A stretch of 64,000 nucleotides of DNA from an uncultured Chlorobiaceae bacterium (GTDB taxonomy: Bacteria; Bacteroidota; Chlorobiia; Chlorobiales; Chlorobiaceae). The notes under the pieces were generated by a model. It saw only the letters and a list, made by a program, of their open reading frames with translations. It searched no databases and had not been told where the DNA came from. Location of the stretch: NCBI GenBank assembly GCA_903824295.1, contig CAIJWE010000103.1:1-64000 (forward strand), written 5' to 3'. The translations under genes and the position numbers were made by a program. This document shows positions 28,288-37,225 of the stretch, piece by piece. Position 1 is the first letter of the stretch, and every line of letters begins with the position of its first letter.

Positions 28288-29442
28288 TCAGTTGGCAAAG
28301 GTAATATTAAGATTTCCTTCAGCAAAGTCAGCTCCTTCGGTCTTGCGACCGACAAGAACATTGGGCAGAATAATGCTTTTACGGAAATTATTGATATCAA
28401 CCAGCAGTTCATCGCCCTTGATATTGACATTGAGCTTCTTCACCTCAACGTTCGGCAGATAGAGGCTTAAAACATATTTCCCGTCTATTTTTTCGAGCAT
28501 CTGGGTTTTATCATCAGTGTAGAGGATATCAGCCGGATTGACGTCACCAAACATCTCCTGACTCAACTGATAAAGCCTCTCGATATTGATGATTTCTGCC
28601 GTTGATTGTTTTACCCTGAAAATAGGCACCGGATAGAAGCAATTTTCAATGACCCTGAGATATTTGCTCTGAATATCGATAAGGCTCTGCAGGTAACTGT
28701 CGGATGAGCTTGAAGGAAGAATTTTATTGACGATGGCGGCATCAAGCTTGTAGCCAAAGAGGTTGAGATAGGTCTGTACGCGCAAGGCCTCCTTGATAAC
28801 CATATTTTCAGGATTAAGGACAACCCTGAAGGTGGTTATGGATTTATCCTGAAGCATGGCATGAAGCTCTTTCATGTGCGAATTTACCTCAGGCATAAGC
28901 TTGAAAATATTTTTTTTCGGCATGAACTTGTTCAGAAGCGGAGCGGCGAAACCGATAGCCTTTGAGTGCCATCCACCAATTTTATCGGCATACCATCCAT
29001 ACGATTCTGGCATTCCGAGCAGACGCATGGTCTCTCCCGTCGGGGCTGCATCAACAACAACAACATCATAATCACCTGATTTGGCAGCTTTCCAGATATA
29101 GCGAAGGCTGATCATCTCCTCCATTCCCGGCATAATGGCAAGCTCTTCAGCAACAACCTCATTAGCTCCATCGTGCATTAATATCGATGAAAAATAGGAG
29201 TAGAGCTCGGTCCAATTTTCCCTGATTTCCGCAAGAACATTCACCTCCATGGCAAAGAGATTTTTTTCGACCTCAACCGGCGTGGACGAGAGTTCTGTGC
29301 TCAACGCATCGGCAAGACTGTGCGCCACATCGGTACTCATGATCAAAACCCGTTGGCCTCTTCGGGCAATTGCGGTTGCTGATGAAGCTGAAACGGTAGT
29401 CTTTCCTACCCCTCCTTTACCCAAGTAAAGAATAATTCTCAT
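28288..29442 (-). CDS. ArsA/Get3-family ATPase (distal gene of chlorosome locus)
   Basis: A 384-residue single-copy ArsA/Get3-type ATPase. The deviant Walker A is [14 protein letters not shown]; switch I region [12 protein letters not shown]; then [15 protein letters not shown] (switch II). After about residue 315 comes a beta-rich C-terminal domain ([28 protein letters not shown]), like the small-heat-shock-like domain found in bacterial ArsA homologues. The helical client-binding segment of Get3 would lie between. Not an arsenite pump subunit by context: no arsB or arsR is present. It lies downstream of csmA and the 467-residue unknown gene, which suggests work on chlorosome envelope proteins. 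Confidence 0.88.
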   Translation of the reverse strand: MRIILYLGKGGVGKTTVSASSATAIARRGQRVLIMSTDVAHSLADALSTELSSTPVEVEKNLFAMEVNVLAEIRENWTELYSYFSSILMHDGANEVVAEELAIMPGMEEMISLRYIWKAAKSGDYDVVVVDAAPTGETMRLLGMPESYGWYADKIGGWHSKAIGFAAPLLNKFMPKKNIFKLMPEVNSHMKELHAMLQDKSITTFRVVLNPENMVIKEALRVQTYLNLFGYKLDAAIVNKILPSSSSDSYLQSLIDIQSKYLRVIENCFYPVPIFRVKQSTAEIINIERLYQLSQEMFGDVNPADILYTDDKTQMLEKIDGKYVLSLYLPNVEVKKLNVNIKGDELLVDINNFRKSIILPNVLVGRKTEGADFAEGNLNITFAN

Positions 29443-29511
29443 GGTGATAATAAAACTATTGAGTGGACTTAATCTTGACTAAATGCTTTTTATCGATGAG
29501 TTGCTCCTTCA

Positions 29512-30915
29512 TTACCCTGGCTCCTGACCCGTCAGGCGAGTGGCATCAGGCGCACCTTCTTTTTCAACAGGAGTATCATCCAAACTCATCATGTTTTTCA
29601 CAATGGCTGGCACCTCCTCTTCAAGAGTTTTGACAGTAATGGTTTTACGCTTGGGAACTGCATCAGCTTCAAGGCCGTCCACTCTCTCTTCTACTTCCAC
29701 GGATGGCTCAGAAACCCCGTTTTTCTGCTCAACCGGAGAGATCTCGCTGCTGAAACAATCATTATTGGGCGTCACATCGTCATCGCTTTTAATCTGAATG
29801 CTTTTCCTTCTGAAATGACGCTCGTTGTCGTCATCCGTATCTTGCGCTTTCTCCTTCGACAGCTCATCGTCAGAACCGCCTTCATCCATTTTTGGCGAAG
29901 GGCGTTGAGCCCTTTTCTTTGCATTCTCACCAAAACTTGAGGAGAGGCGTAAAAGCTTGCCTACCGACCCTATTACTCCGTCATTTTTGACTGCTGTCTT
30001 GACGATATTGAGTACAAATCGCTCGGCCTGTGGATTGTCTGCTATGCTGTTGAGCAGTTCATTAAGTGCCGTAAGCATGCCGGGAACATGCTGCAGGTCA
30101 CTTTTGACCTGCTCACGAATCTTGAATGGAGTGTCACCAATAATCTCCTTCAGTGAACCGGTAAATTTTTTAATTGACGCTGGATCAGTGGGAATCATAC
30201 TCTCAATTCCCCTGAGAAAATCAGCCGGAGAAAATCCTTCCGAACCCTCAGCTCCACCCTGCACTCCACCAGGCAGCGCTCCACCCGGTTGCACTCCCCT
30301 TTCATCCGAAGGATAACCGATGGATGCCTTGTATTGCTCAAGCAGATCCTGACCATACCCGATATTGCTCTCTCGCTGGGCGGAATCTGAAGCACCGAAA
30401 CGAAGGCTGATGGGCCGAGGAACACACACACTTCTTGCGCCATGCAGAATAAGGTGCGAAACATGATCAGGAAGATCGCTTCGGTAATTGAGACCAAGGT
30501 GCTCCTCGATGACCGATTCCATAACCGTGTGAAGCCTGGCAATCAATTCGGCTTCCCTCAGTTCAACCATATCAAAAATGACATAGACGGGATCCTTCTC
30601 CTCACGACGAACCTTGAAATTAAGCGTCGCAAAATCGTGATCTTTATTACGGCTGTTCACGGTGACGGAACCAAGATTGAATCGGTCGAGATAATCCTTG
30701 TTCGATCCCCTTGCCCAAAAGTAAACCGCCTTGTCCGTATAGATCAGATAGTCCTGAAAAGCAATATTTCCAACGCGCTCCTGCTGTGATTCATAAAAAA
30801 CGCCCTCAAAAAATGCTATCGGATTCTCACCGGCATTCATGAGCCCTTTCTGAAAAAATTCAGCAACATCACTCTGCTCGGTCTGTGCCGAAACATACAA
30901 CGATAAATTAGCCAT
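29512..30915 (-). CDS. Unknown protein downstream of csmA
   Basis: A 467-residue protein I do not recognise. Residues about 45-135 (YLIYTDKAVYFWARG, FNLGSVTVNSR, FATLNFKVRREEKDPVYVIFDM) have the strand pattern of a PH-like domain, followed by a helix. A Gly/Pro-rich linker (about 205-235) leads to a helical region (about 240-340). The last 120 residues are acidic, low-complexity and probably disordered, and they contain SIQIKSDDD, VEVEERVDGLEAD and TITVKTLEEEVPAIVKNM. No signal peptide or membrane helix is seen. It lies between csmA and the ArsA-type ATPase on the same strand, about 70 bp before the ATPase gene, so it may help chlorosome assembly. Confidence 0.8.
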   Translation of the reverse strand: MANLSLYVSAQTEQSDVAEFFQKGLMNAGENPIAFFEGVFYESQQERVGNIAFQDYLIYTDKAVYFWARGSNKDYLDRFNLGSVTVNSRNKDHDFATLNFKVRREEKDPVYVIFDMVELREAELIARLHTVMESVIEEHLGLNYRSDLPDHVSHLILHGARSVCVPRPISLRFGASDSAQRESNIGYGQDLLEQYKASIGYPSDERGVQPGGALPGGVQGGAEGSEGFSPADFLRGIESMIPTDPASIKKFTGSLKEIIGDTPFKIREQVKSDLQHVPGMLTALNELLNSIADNPQAERFVLNIVKTAVKNDGVIGSVGKLLRLSSSFGENAKKRAQRPSPKMDEGGSDDELSKEKAQDTDDDNERHFRRKSIQIKSDDDVTPNNDCFSSEISPVEQKNGVSEPSVEVEERVDGLEADAVPKRKTITVKTLEEEVPAIVKNMMSLDDTPVEKEGAPDATRLTGQEPG

Positions 30916-31032
30916 TACCCATACCTGTTCACTTGATACATATTAGCACGCTGAACCGAAATCTATGAAAATTTTATAATAAAGAGAAATCACCTGATAA
31001 AGAGAGGGGCAATTGTGAGTTTTCACGAAAAC

Positions 31033-31069
31033 AAAAAAGGCAGTGAAAGCTTTAATCTTTTCACTGCCT
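31033..31069 (-). terminator. csmA terminator
   Basis: On the minus strand an 11-bp stem (31059-31069 with 31038-31048) is followed by a T-run. It starts about 25 bp past the csmA stop and separates csmA from the 467-residue gene. Confidence 0.88.
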
Positions 31070-31094
31070 GAGCAAAGAGCATAATGCAGTACGC

Positions 31095-31349
31095 TTACTC
31101 TGCGAACTTTGATCCTATAGACTTGGAAGGAACAGCATAGCCGGAAACTTCAGGTGATGAACCGCGAAGGCTCGCACCTGCACCGCCACCAATGTTGCCA
31201 TAAGCGTTGCGATTGATTCTCATTGTGCCCTTGCCCAAAGAATCAAACAACAAACCAACAGTCTCCCAATGCCCCTCAACCATCACCTCAAAAACGCGGC
31301 CGGCTGCAGCAAGGATATCGGTAAATACGCCTCCACCACTTACACTCAT
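31095..31349 (-). CDS. csmA: Chlorosome envelope protein A (baseplate bacteriochlorophyll a protein)
   Basis: An 84-residue precursor of CsmA, which forms the paracrystalline baseplate joining chlorosome to the FMO protein. [15 protein letters not shown] and [13 protein letters not shown] are diagnostic; the His27 here is the likely BChl a ligand. The last 20 residues from [10 protein letters not shown] match the C-terminal propeptide removed in Chlorobaculum tepidum. Compared with the C. tepidum sequence as I remember it (79 residues), this one has extra residues at the N-terminus (MSVSGGG instead of MSGGG) and an added AGA-type insertion in the glycine-rich region before the propeptide. The csmC gene lies 142 bp upstream and a strong terminator lies downstream. 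Confidence 0.97.
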   Translation of the reverse strand: MSVSGGGVFTDILAAAGRVFEVMVEGHWETVGLLFDSLGKGTMRINRNAYGNIGGGAGASLRGSSPEVSGYAVPSKSIGSKFAE

Positions 31350-31455
31350 AATTCCCCCTTGGAATTTAATTATTGGAAAGTTATCAAAATTTACAACAGA
31401 ACTCTTTGTTCCAATTTACAGTAATAATAGACAAAACCAAGGAAAAAAATCCCTC

Positions 31456-31477
31456 TGGCCGGGGCAAACCCCGGCCA
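31456..31477 (-). promoter_or_regulatory. GC-rich hairpin between csmC and csmA
   Basis: A perfect 9-bp GC-rich stem (31456-31464 with 31469-31477) with a 4-nt loop, 14 bp past the csmC stop. On the minus strand it is followed by AGAGGGA and seven T residues. It has the form of an intrinsic terminator or an mRNA-stabilising processing element inside the csmC-csmA unit. Confidence 0.75.
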
Positions 31478-31491
31478 AACTGCCAATATTA

Positions 31492-31911
31492 TTATCTTTT
31501 GACCGGACCTTTCTGGAATGAACCGGCAAAATTCTTTACAACTTCGGAAGCAGAGACACCTGCATCACCAACAGCCGTAGCGGCATTCCCTGTTGCATTT
31601 TCAACAGTTTCAACAGCGCTGACATAGAGCTCACTGGCCGTTCTGGATGCATCCTTAACCGTAATCGCAACGCGGTCAAGAGTTTCGCCAACCACACCGC
31701 TGGTATTGCCAAGCAGATTACCAATACCCGAAGCGTCGATAACAGCACCCACCGTGCCGGTTACCGTGTCAAAAAGACTTCCGGCAAGATTCAGACTACC
31801 GACAACGGCACTCTGACCGGTCAAAAGCACACTCTCAGCAAGGAACGTAAGACGATCAATAAATTCAAGTTCCTTAAAATCTTTACGCAGATTCTGGTAC
31901 GATTCCGACAT
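31492..31911 (-). CDS. csmC: Chlorosome envelope protein C
   Basis: A 139-residue protein beginning [17 protein letters not shown]. It matches the CsmC/CsmD type: an N-terminal amphipathic region, then Gly/Ala/Val-rich hydrophobic stretches ([19 protein letters not shown] and [20 protein letters not shown]), then an alanine-rich helical tail. CsmC sits in the chlorosome envelope monolayer. ATG at 31911 is supported by a GGGAGAG ribosome-binding site 4 bases upstream. Its position immediately before csmA is the known csmCA arrangement. Confidence 0.92.
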   Translation of the reverse strand: MSESYQNLRKDFKELEFIDRLTFLAESVLLTGQSAVVGSLNLAGSLFDTVTGTVGAVIDASGIGNLLGNTSGVVGETLDRVAITVKDASRTASELYVSAVETVENATGNAATAVGDAGVSASEVVKNFAGSFQKGPVKR

Positions 31912-32040
31912 ATTACTCTCCCTGGAAGTGAGGCCGCCCAAACGGAGCCCCGGTTATGATGATGAATTCACAAAAAACTATCTTGTTCGAAGCTAAACAT
32001 AAATATTGTTCAAAACAAATACTCTTAAAAGGGAAGTCAG

Positions 32041-33267
32041 TTATCCCCTGTCGTAAGCTTTCTGTTCTTTTTTGGGCCGACTATGCTCCTGGCCATTAAG
32101 ATCAAAGGGAATGTGCAGCCATTTATCCTTGAAGACGGCATCTCCCGGCTCAAGCCCGGTCAGGCTGATCGGAAGGGTGATGATCTTGCGCTGATTGCCT
32201 ATCTGGACAAACAGCTCATCACCAGTTACCCAGACATCAATATCGACAGGGTTGGCAAACATGAGCTTCAACTGCACCTCATAGACATCGCCATTGCGGA
32301 CAAACTTTATCGGCGGCTCGTCATACATCATGTCGGATGGATCGCTGTCTCCGTACATGTCTTTGGCAAACATCTCGAGTGACTTGAGACCGACAATTTC
32401 CTGCTCGTACATCCTCAGCTTTTTGACCGGAAGGGGAGAAAAACCCTCTTCGATCTCTCCAAGGTACTTCTGCTGAATAGCTTTCCAATTTTCCAGATAA
32501 CCACTATCCTCTTTGGTATCAAGCAGCTTGTTGACCAGCACCATATCGACCTTGAAGCCGTAAAGGTTCAGATAGGTCAAGGCTCGCATAGTTTCCTTGA
32601 TCGACATTTTTTCTGCGTTCATGACAAGACGCACCGTCGACTTCTGGTTATCCGTCAGAATCTCGCGAATATCTTCAAGCTCATCAAATACCTGGTCAAC
32701 CGACTCAACAGCATCAGCCGGGGGAATAAAAAATGCAATTTTATCAGACATCCTTGATAGCGGCTTGCTCAACGGCTTGATAAGGTATTTATTGACATTT
32801 TTGATTGCCTTCATACCCCATGCCAGGGTATCAGGAAGTGACAGGAGGCGCAGGGTTTCACCAGTCGGAGCAGTATCGAGCACCAGAACATCATAGAGTC
32901 CGGAAGCTTTATAGCGCTTGACCCTCAAAAGAGAGAAAAGCTCTTCCATACCAGGCAGAATAGTCATTTCATCGGCCATGACCCCTGAAATACCCTGAGC
33001 CATAAATACCTTTGTATAGTACTTTTGTACAGCATGCCAGTTCTGCTTCAGGTCGACATAGGGATTGACCTCAATGGCATCAAGATTCTCCTTAATTTTG
33101 GTCGGTTCTGCGCCAAGGGGCAGGTTGAACGAATCCGAGAGACTGTGTGCTGGATCGGTTGAAAGGACAAGTGTACGATAACCAAGTTGTGACAAGCGAA
33201 CCGCGGTAGCCGCAGAGACACTGGTTTTACCTACCCCGCCTTTTCCTGTAAAAGTTAAAATACGCAT
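32041..33267 (-). CDS. ArsA/Get3-family ATPase (first gene of chlorosome locus)
   Basis: A 408-residue single-unit ArsA/Get3-type ATPase. Walker A is [15 protein letters not shown], switch I STDPAHSLSDSFNL, and switch II VLDTAPTGETLRLL. A helical, partly hydrophobic segment (about 155-190, including AIKNVNKYLIKPLSKPLSRM) is a candidate client-binding groove. From about residue 320 a beta-rich C-terminal domain (YEVQLKLMFANPVDIDVWVTGDELFVQIG) resembles the small-heat-shock-like domain of bacterial ArsA homologues. It is clearly paralogous to the ATPase at 28288-29442. It is 129 bp upstream of csmC on the same strand and divergent from pyrK. Confidence 0.9.
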   Translation of the reverse strand: MRILTFTGKGGVGKTSVSAATAVRLSQLGYRTLVLSTDPAHSLSDSFNLPLGAEPTKIKENLDAIEVNPYVDLKQNWHAVQKYYTKVFMAQGISGVMADEMTILPGMEELFSLLRVKRYKASGLYDVLVLDTAPTGETLRLLSLPDTLAWGMKAIKNVNKYLIKPLSKPLSRMSDKIAFFIPPADAVESVDQVFDELEDIREILTDNQKSTVRLVMNAEKMSIKETMRALTYLNLYGFKVDMVLVNKLLDTKEDSGYLENWKAIQQKYLGEIEEGFSPLPVKKLRMYEQEIVGLKSLEMFAKDMYGDSDPSDMMYDEPPIKFVRNGDVYEVQLKLMFANPVDIDVWVTGDELFVQIGNQRKIITLPISLTGLEPGDAVFKDKWLHIPFDLNGQEHSRPKKEQKAYDRG

Positions 33268-33374
33268 GAACCGGACATTGGAGTTTATGGACGCTGAGGA
33301 AAAAATCAGAAATCAGAAAAAGCCAAAGATATCACTCTGAGCTGACACTACAAAAGATTCAACATACACACTTC

Positions 33375-33403
33375 AACCAAGGTTAAAAATTTTAAACTTG
33401 GTT
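33375..33403. promoter_or_regulatory. 29-bp palindrome, candidate operator
   Basis: Two 14-bp arms (33375-33388 and 33390-33403) around a central A are inverted copies, with a single mismatched pair (33382/33396). It lies in the roughly 210-bp gap between the divergent ArsA-type ATPase gene and pyrK. The AT-rich core without a T-run fits a protein-binding site better than a terminator. Confidence 0.55.
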
Positions 33404-33476
33404 ATCTCACCTGAAGAGCTTGCAAATGACTCTTCTGCTCACTTAATTAAGCCATTCAATCAAGATTATCACCGTC

Positions 33477-34271
33477 ATGCCTGAAACAAACTCAATCGTC
33501 GATATCCGGGCAACCATTGTCGAAACCCGCCGTATCAGCACTGCTGTCAACATCATTACCCTCGATTGCCCTGAAATTGCCGCAGCAGCAAGACCCGGAA
33601 ACTTTATCAACGTCAAGGTCAGCGATACGACGCTGCCACTCCTCCGACGACCATTTTCGATACACAATGTGCGAGGAACGCTTCTTGACATCATGGTCAA
33701 ATCAATCGGGATCGGCACCTCGATTTTCTGCGACAGACCGGCAGGTTCAACCGTAATGGTACTCGGACCGCTGGGAAACTGTTTCGACATTGCAGGCAAA
33801 GAGTTCGACATCGCCATTCTTCTCTCCGGAGGAATCGGCACAGCTCCCATGCTCTTTCTTGAAAAAACGCTTGCCGCAAAAGGCAAAAAGGTCATCAACC
33901 TGATTGGAGGCCAGTCAAAAGAGGATATACTCGCCGGGGAGCTTTCAAACTGCCGGTTTGCGACCGATGACGGCTCTGCAGGATTCAGAGGCAACGCGGT
34001 GGAGCTGCTCCGGAGTGAACTGACCACGATCAGAAAAGAGGGTACGGCCATGGTTTTTGCGTGCGGCCCCAGTGCCATGCTGAAGGCGGTTGCCAGCTTC
34101 TGCCGTGAGGAACAGCTTGCATGTGAACTCTCACTTGAATCGGTCATGGGCTGCGGCATAGGAATCTGCTACGGCTGCAGCGTTGAGGTCAACAGCCCGG
34201 ATGGAGGGCTCCGTACCATCCTGCTCTGCCGGGAAGGCCCGGTCATTAACGGAGAACTGCTTGCAGTATAA
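33477..34271 (+). CDS. pyrK: Dihydroorotate dehydrogenase electron-transfer subunit
   Basis: A 264-residue FAD/2Fe-2S protein passing electrons from dihydroorotate dehydrogenase B (PyrD) to NAD. FAD-binding LLRRPFSIHNV, the NAD-binding LLSGGIGTAPMLFLEK segment, and the C-terminal cluster motif GCGIGICYGCSVEV with a final Cys in LLCREGPV are all present. The four cysteines are intact. The partner pyrD is not in the window. Start ATG 33477. ssb follows after about 80 bp. Confidence 0.93.
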   Translation: MPETNSIVDIRATIVETRRISTAVNIITLDCPEIAAAARPGNFINVKVSDTTLPLLRRPFSIHNVRGTLLDIMVKSIGIGTSIFCDRPAGSTVMVLGPLGNCFDIAGKEFDIAILLSGGIGTAPMLFLEKTLAAKGKKVINLIGGQSKEDILAGELSNCRFATDDGSAGFRGNAVELLRSELTTIRKEGTAMVFACGPSAMLKAVASFCREEQLACELSLESVMGCGIGICYGCSVEVNSPDGGLRTILLCREGPVINGELLAV

Positions 34272-34273
34272 AT

Positions 34274-34289
34274 AAGATAATTTTATCTT
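34274..34289. terminator. Small palindrome after pyrK
   Basis: A 7-bp perfect inverted repeat (34274-34280 with 34283-34289) begins three bases past the pyrK stop. It is AT-rich, so a terminator role is only possible. Confidence 0.3.
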
Positions 34290-34352
34290 TACCATGCAGG
34301 GCTCAAGCTATTCCAGAGAGTTTTTTCGATAACCCTCCAAATTCAAAATACC

Positions 34353-34811
34353 ATGGCAAGAGGACTTAACAAGGTAATGCTCATCGGCAGACTCGGTGGT
34401 GAACCAGAAACCCGGCAAGCTGGTGCAACAACAGTAACAAACTTCACGATTGCGACGAGCGAAAAGTTCAAGAACCAGCAAGGCGAACTTCAGGAAAAAA
34501 CAGAGTGGCACCGGATTGTCGCATGGGGACGACTGGCAGAAATCTGCAAAGAATATCTGCACAAGGGCTCACAACTCTACGTTGAAGGAAAACTGCAGAC
34601 AAGGAGTTGGGAGAAAGAGGGTGTCAAGCAATACACCACAGAGATCGTCATCAGCGACATGCAGATGCTTGATGGCAAGCCATCAGGAGCTACCTACGAA
34701 GGCAACTCGCAAGGTTACGAGCGCCATCAGGGAGCCACTGACCCGCAGTCACTGCCCGCGCCATCTTCGGTGCCGATGCTCGAAAACGACAAGGACGACC
34801 TGCCGTTCTGA
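34353..34811 (+). CDS. ssb: Single-stranded DNA-binding protein
   Basis: A 152-residue SSB. The N-terminal OB fold (about 1-105) contains [26 protein letters not shown], and [38 protein letters not shown] flexible Gln/Pro/Ser linker follows. The acidic C-terminal tip NDKDDLPF recruits partner proteins. Length and architecture are standard. holA follows, after about 130 bp that include a UUCG hairpin. Confidence 0.96.
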   Translation: MARGLNKVMLIGRLGGEPETRQAGATTVTNFTIATSEKFKNQQGELQEKTEWHRIVAWGRLAEICKEYLHKGSQLYVEGKLQTRSWEKEGVKQYTTEIVISDMQMLDGKPSGATYEGNSQGYERHQGATDPQSLPAPSSVPMLENDKDDLPF

Positions 34812-34902
34812 AACAGCCACCTTTTTCGCGCTCATTGCGAACAAAAAAGAGATGGCTGAGGTGCGTGGTACCGTTCAGGCAGAAACAGGAGGACAACAAA
34901 TC

Positions 34903-34922
34903 GGGTGCACTTCGGTGCACCC
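34903..34922 (+). promoter_or_regulatory. UUCG-tetraloop hairpin before holA
   Basis: An 8-bp stem (34903-34910 with 34915-34922) closed by C-G around a TTCG loop, a very stable RNA tetraloop. It lies 22 bp before the holA ATG. No T-run follows, so it is not a usual terminator; it could affect holA translation or ssb message stability. Confidence 0.6.
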
Positions 34923-34943
34923 CGTAATACCTTACTATCAACG

Positions 34944-35984
34944 ATGGATGCACTGAAAAAAAATATTCTTGCCGGCACCATTGCACCGGTTTATCTCTTT
35001 TACGGCCCGGAAAGCTACCTCAAAGAGGAGTTTGCAGGAATGATCAAAACGGCGATTTTTCCATCCGAAAGCGATGCGGCGTGCAACACTCTCCTTCTCT
35101 ACGGCCCTGATCTCACGCCGGGCGAATTGGTATCGAAGGCCTCTGAATATCCGATGTTCTCCCCGAAGCAGCTCATCATTGTCCGGCAGTTTGAAAAAAT
35201 AAAGAAGCCTCCAACAAAAGAGCTGCAAAAACAGCATGAAGAAAAATTCAACCGCTACATACAGAGTCCGGCTGAGTTTACCGTACTGATACTCGACGCT
35301 GACCTGATTGATAAAAAAGAGATTGAGAAGCCGCCATTCAGTACGCTGAAAAAATACCGCCACGACTTCGCAGCCATCAAATCGCCGGAACTCTTTGCTT
35401 CCGGCAGGGCAAAAGCTTCAGGCTGGAGCTTTGAGCCTGACGCCCTCAAAGCCTTTTCCGCCTATATTGAACCATCAGCGAGGGAGATCTGCCATGAAAT
35501 TGAAAAGATTATCATGTACGCATCTGCACGAGGTGCTGACAAACGCATTACGGCAGCAGACGTCCTGGACTGCGTCGGCATCTCGCGCAACTACAACGTC
35601 TTTGAACTCGAAAAAGCACTTGCGGAACGAAGCCTGAGGCTCTGCAGCGGCATATCGCTCATGATCATGGAGCGTGAGGGGCAAAAAGAGGGGCTCGGGA
35701 ACATCGTCCGATTTTTGACCACCTTTTATATCCGTCTCTGGAAACTTTCGCTGCCCGAAGTACGGCAACTTCCCCCGGCAGAAATCGCAAAAATCCTCGG
35801 CATGTACGGCAAGCAAGAGTACTTTATCAAAAACTACATCGCCTACACCCGCACATTTTCACTCCGTGACGCCGAGCGTGCCATCACCGCCCTGAAAGAG
35901 ACCGATGCCGCACTCAAAGGGCTGCTCCCCTACCCGGATGAAAAATATCTGCTCCTGCGACTCATGCAGAAACTGCTCGGATAA
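34944..35984 (+). CDS. holA: DNA polymerase III subunit delta
   Basis: A 346-residue clamp-loader delta subunit. [30 protein letters not shown] is the typical start: the AAA-like fold with a degenerate nucleotide site (YGPESY). The central and C-terminal helical collar regions follow ([11 protein letters not shown]...[19 protein letters not shown]). The delta subunit opens the sliding clamp. ATG 34944 is preferred over the in-frame start 13 codons upstream, which would run through the UUCG hairpin. It is convergent with the SDR gene that follows. Confidence 0.9.
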   Translation: MDALKKNILAGTIAPVYLFYGPESYLKEEFAGMIKTAIFPSESDAACNTLLLYGPDLTPGELVSKASEYPMFSPKQLIIVRQFEKIKKPPTKELQKQHEEKFNRYIQSPAEFTVLILDADLIDKKEIEKPPFSTLKKYRHDFAAIKSPELFASGRAKASGWSFEPDALKAFSAYIEPSAREICHEIEKIIMYASARGADKRITAADVLDCVGISRNYNVFELEKALAERSLRLCSGISLMIMEREGQKEGLGNIVRFLTTFYIRLWKLSLPEVRQLPPAEIAKILGMYGKQEYFIKNYIAYTRTFSLRDAERAITALKETDAALKGLLPYPDEKYLLLRLMQKLLG

Positions 35985-35997
35985 AAACACCGAACCC

Positions 35998-36990
35998 TCA
36001 GAGCCAGCCTTGCTGCCGATACCAGGCAATTGTTTTTGCAATCCCTTCGTTTAGTGATGTTCCAGCCATGAAACCAAAATCAATCTCAGCCTGCGCGGAC
36101 GAACAGACCCAAAAATCCTGTACGAGTTCATTGGCCTTGTCACGATTGATAAGCACTGGCGTTCCCCGTAAGGAACCGATAGCACCAATAAGCGTTGCCA
36201 CACCAAAGAGAAGCGGCTTCGGCAGCGAAAGCTTGCTGATTTTCGTAAACCCAAGCGCTGGTTTGGCAGCAGCAATCAGCTCATCCCATGACCAGGAACG
36301 GGGAGAGGTGATATAATAGATGCGTCCGGCAGCAGCCTCCGAGCGGGCCGCCATCATCATGCCATCAACAAGATCGTCAACATAGATCATGCTGAAGCGC
36401 TGTCGGCTGGCATGGCCTGCCGAGAGCAGTACCCCTTTGGCAAGCATCTGAAAAATCTGCAACACATCCCGGTCACCCGGCCCGTAAACTGCTGGAGGAC
36501 GAACAATGGTAACCGGAACAGTATCCGCACACTTTATGCAAAGCGCTTCCGCCCGCAACTTGCTGCGCCCGTATGCACTCACCGGAGCAGGAGTGTCACG
36601 TTCACTTACACCCCGGAGACCCTCCGAAGCTGGACCTGCAACCGTCAGTGACGAAACAAAAAGAAACCGCTTGAGGCCGGGGTTATGCTCCCTGACTGCC
36701 GTAAGCAGGTTCTTCACTGGCAGCACATTACCCGCATCATAGCCCGCCTCGTCAAACGCTTTCGTTACCCCGGCAAGGTGCACAATGCGGTCGACACCTC
36801 GCACCACACGCCCAAGAGCCTCCGGGTCATTAAAACTGCCCCTGACAACCTCTACGTTCTCCGGCAAAGCCGCACCATGACTTTCTGTACGAAGAAAAAC
36901 CCTTACCCTCTCACCCTCTGCAGCAAGTTGGCGCAACAGTCGCACGCCAATAAAACCGCTCGAACCCGTCACCAATATTGTTTCACCCAT
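35998..36990 (-). CDS. NAD-dependent epimerase/dehydratase (extended SDR)
   Basis: A 330-residue extended SDR beginning MGETILVTGSSGFIGVRLLRQL, the NAD-binding motif. VHLAGVTKAFDE, a serine-bearing FVSSLTVAGP, and the catalytic Tyr/Lys in SAYGRSKLRAE are present, with VTIVRPPAVYGPGD beyond them. This set is typical of sugar-nucleotide or isoprenoid/hopanoid-related SDRs; no substrate can be assigned. ATG 36990 is preceded by GAGAGGGGAT; an in-frame GTG lies 4 codons upstream. It is divergent from the alpha-oxoamine synthase gene. Confidence 0.85.
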   Translation of the reverse strand: MGETILVTGSSGFIGVRLLRQLAAEGERVRVFLRTESHGAALPENVEVVRGSFNDPEALGRVVRGVDRIVHLAGVTKAFDEAGYDAGNVLPVKNLLTAVREHNPGLKRFLFVSSLTVAGPASEGLRGVSERDTPAPVSAYGRSKLRAEALCIKCADTVPVTIVRPPAVYGPGDRDVLQIFQMLAKGVLLSAGHASRQRFSMIYVDDLVDGMMMAARSEAAAGRIYYITSPRSWSWDELIAAAKPALGFTKISKLSLPKPLLFGVATLIGAIGSLRGTPVLINRDKANELVQDFWVCSSAQAEIDFGFMAGTSLNEGIAKTIAWYRQQGWL

Positions 36991-37225
36991 ATCCCCTCTC
37001 ACTCCGGTTTATTCGCTCAATAACACTGCATTTTCCACTTTCGGCATATTCTTCAGCAAAAAAAAGCAGAACCTCGTTTAACAAAAAACTAAAATTTTTG
37101 ATACATTTCCTTTTCTAAGCAAAATGCGCTTACCAGAAAACCGGTCACCGAAAGAAAAACAAAAAAAGACGACCGTAAACACAAGAAATTCCAGCTTTTT
37201 TTTGTTACTGCTGAAATAAATTTGC

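Noticed and set aside
28288-29442. Arsenical efflux ATPase function
   Set aside because: There is no arsB, arsR, arsC or arsD nearby, and the ATPase is a single unit with a beta-rich tail in a chlorosome locus.
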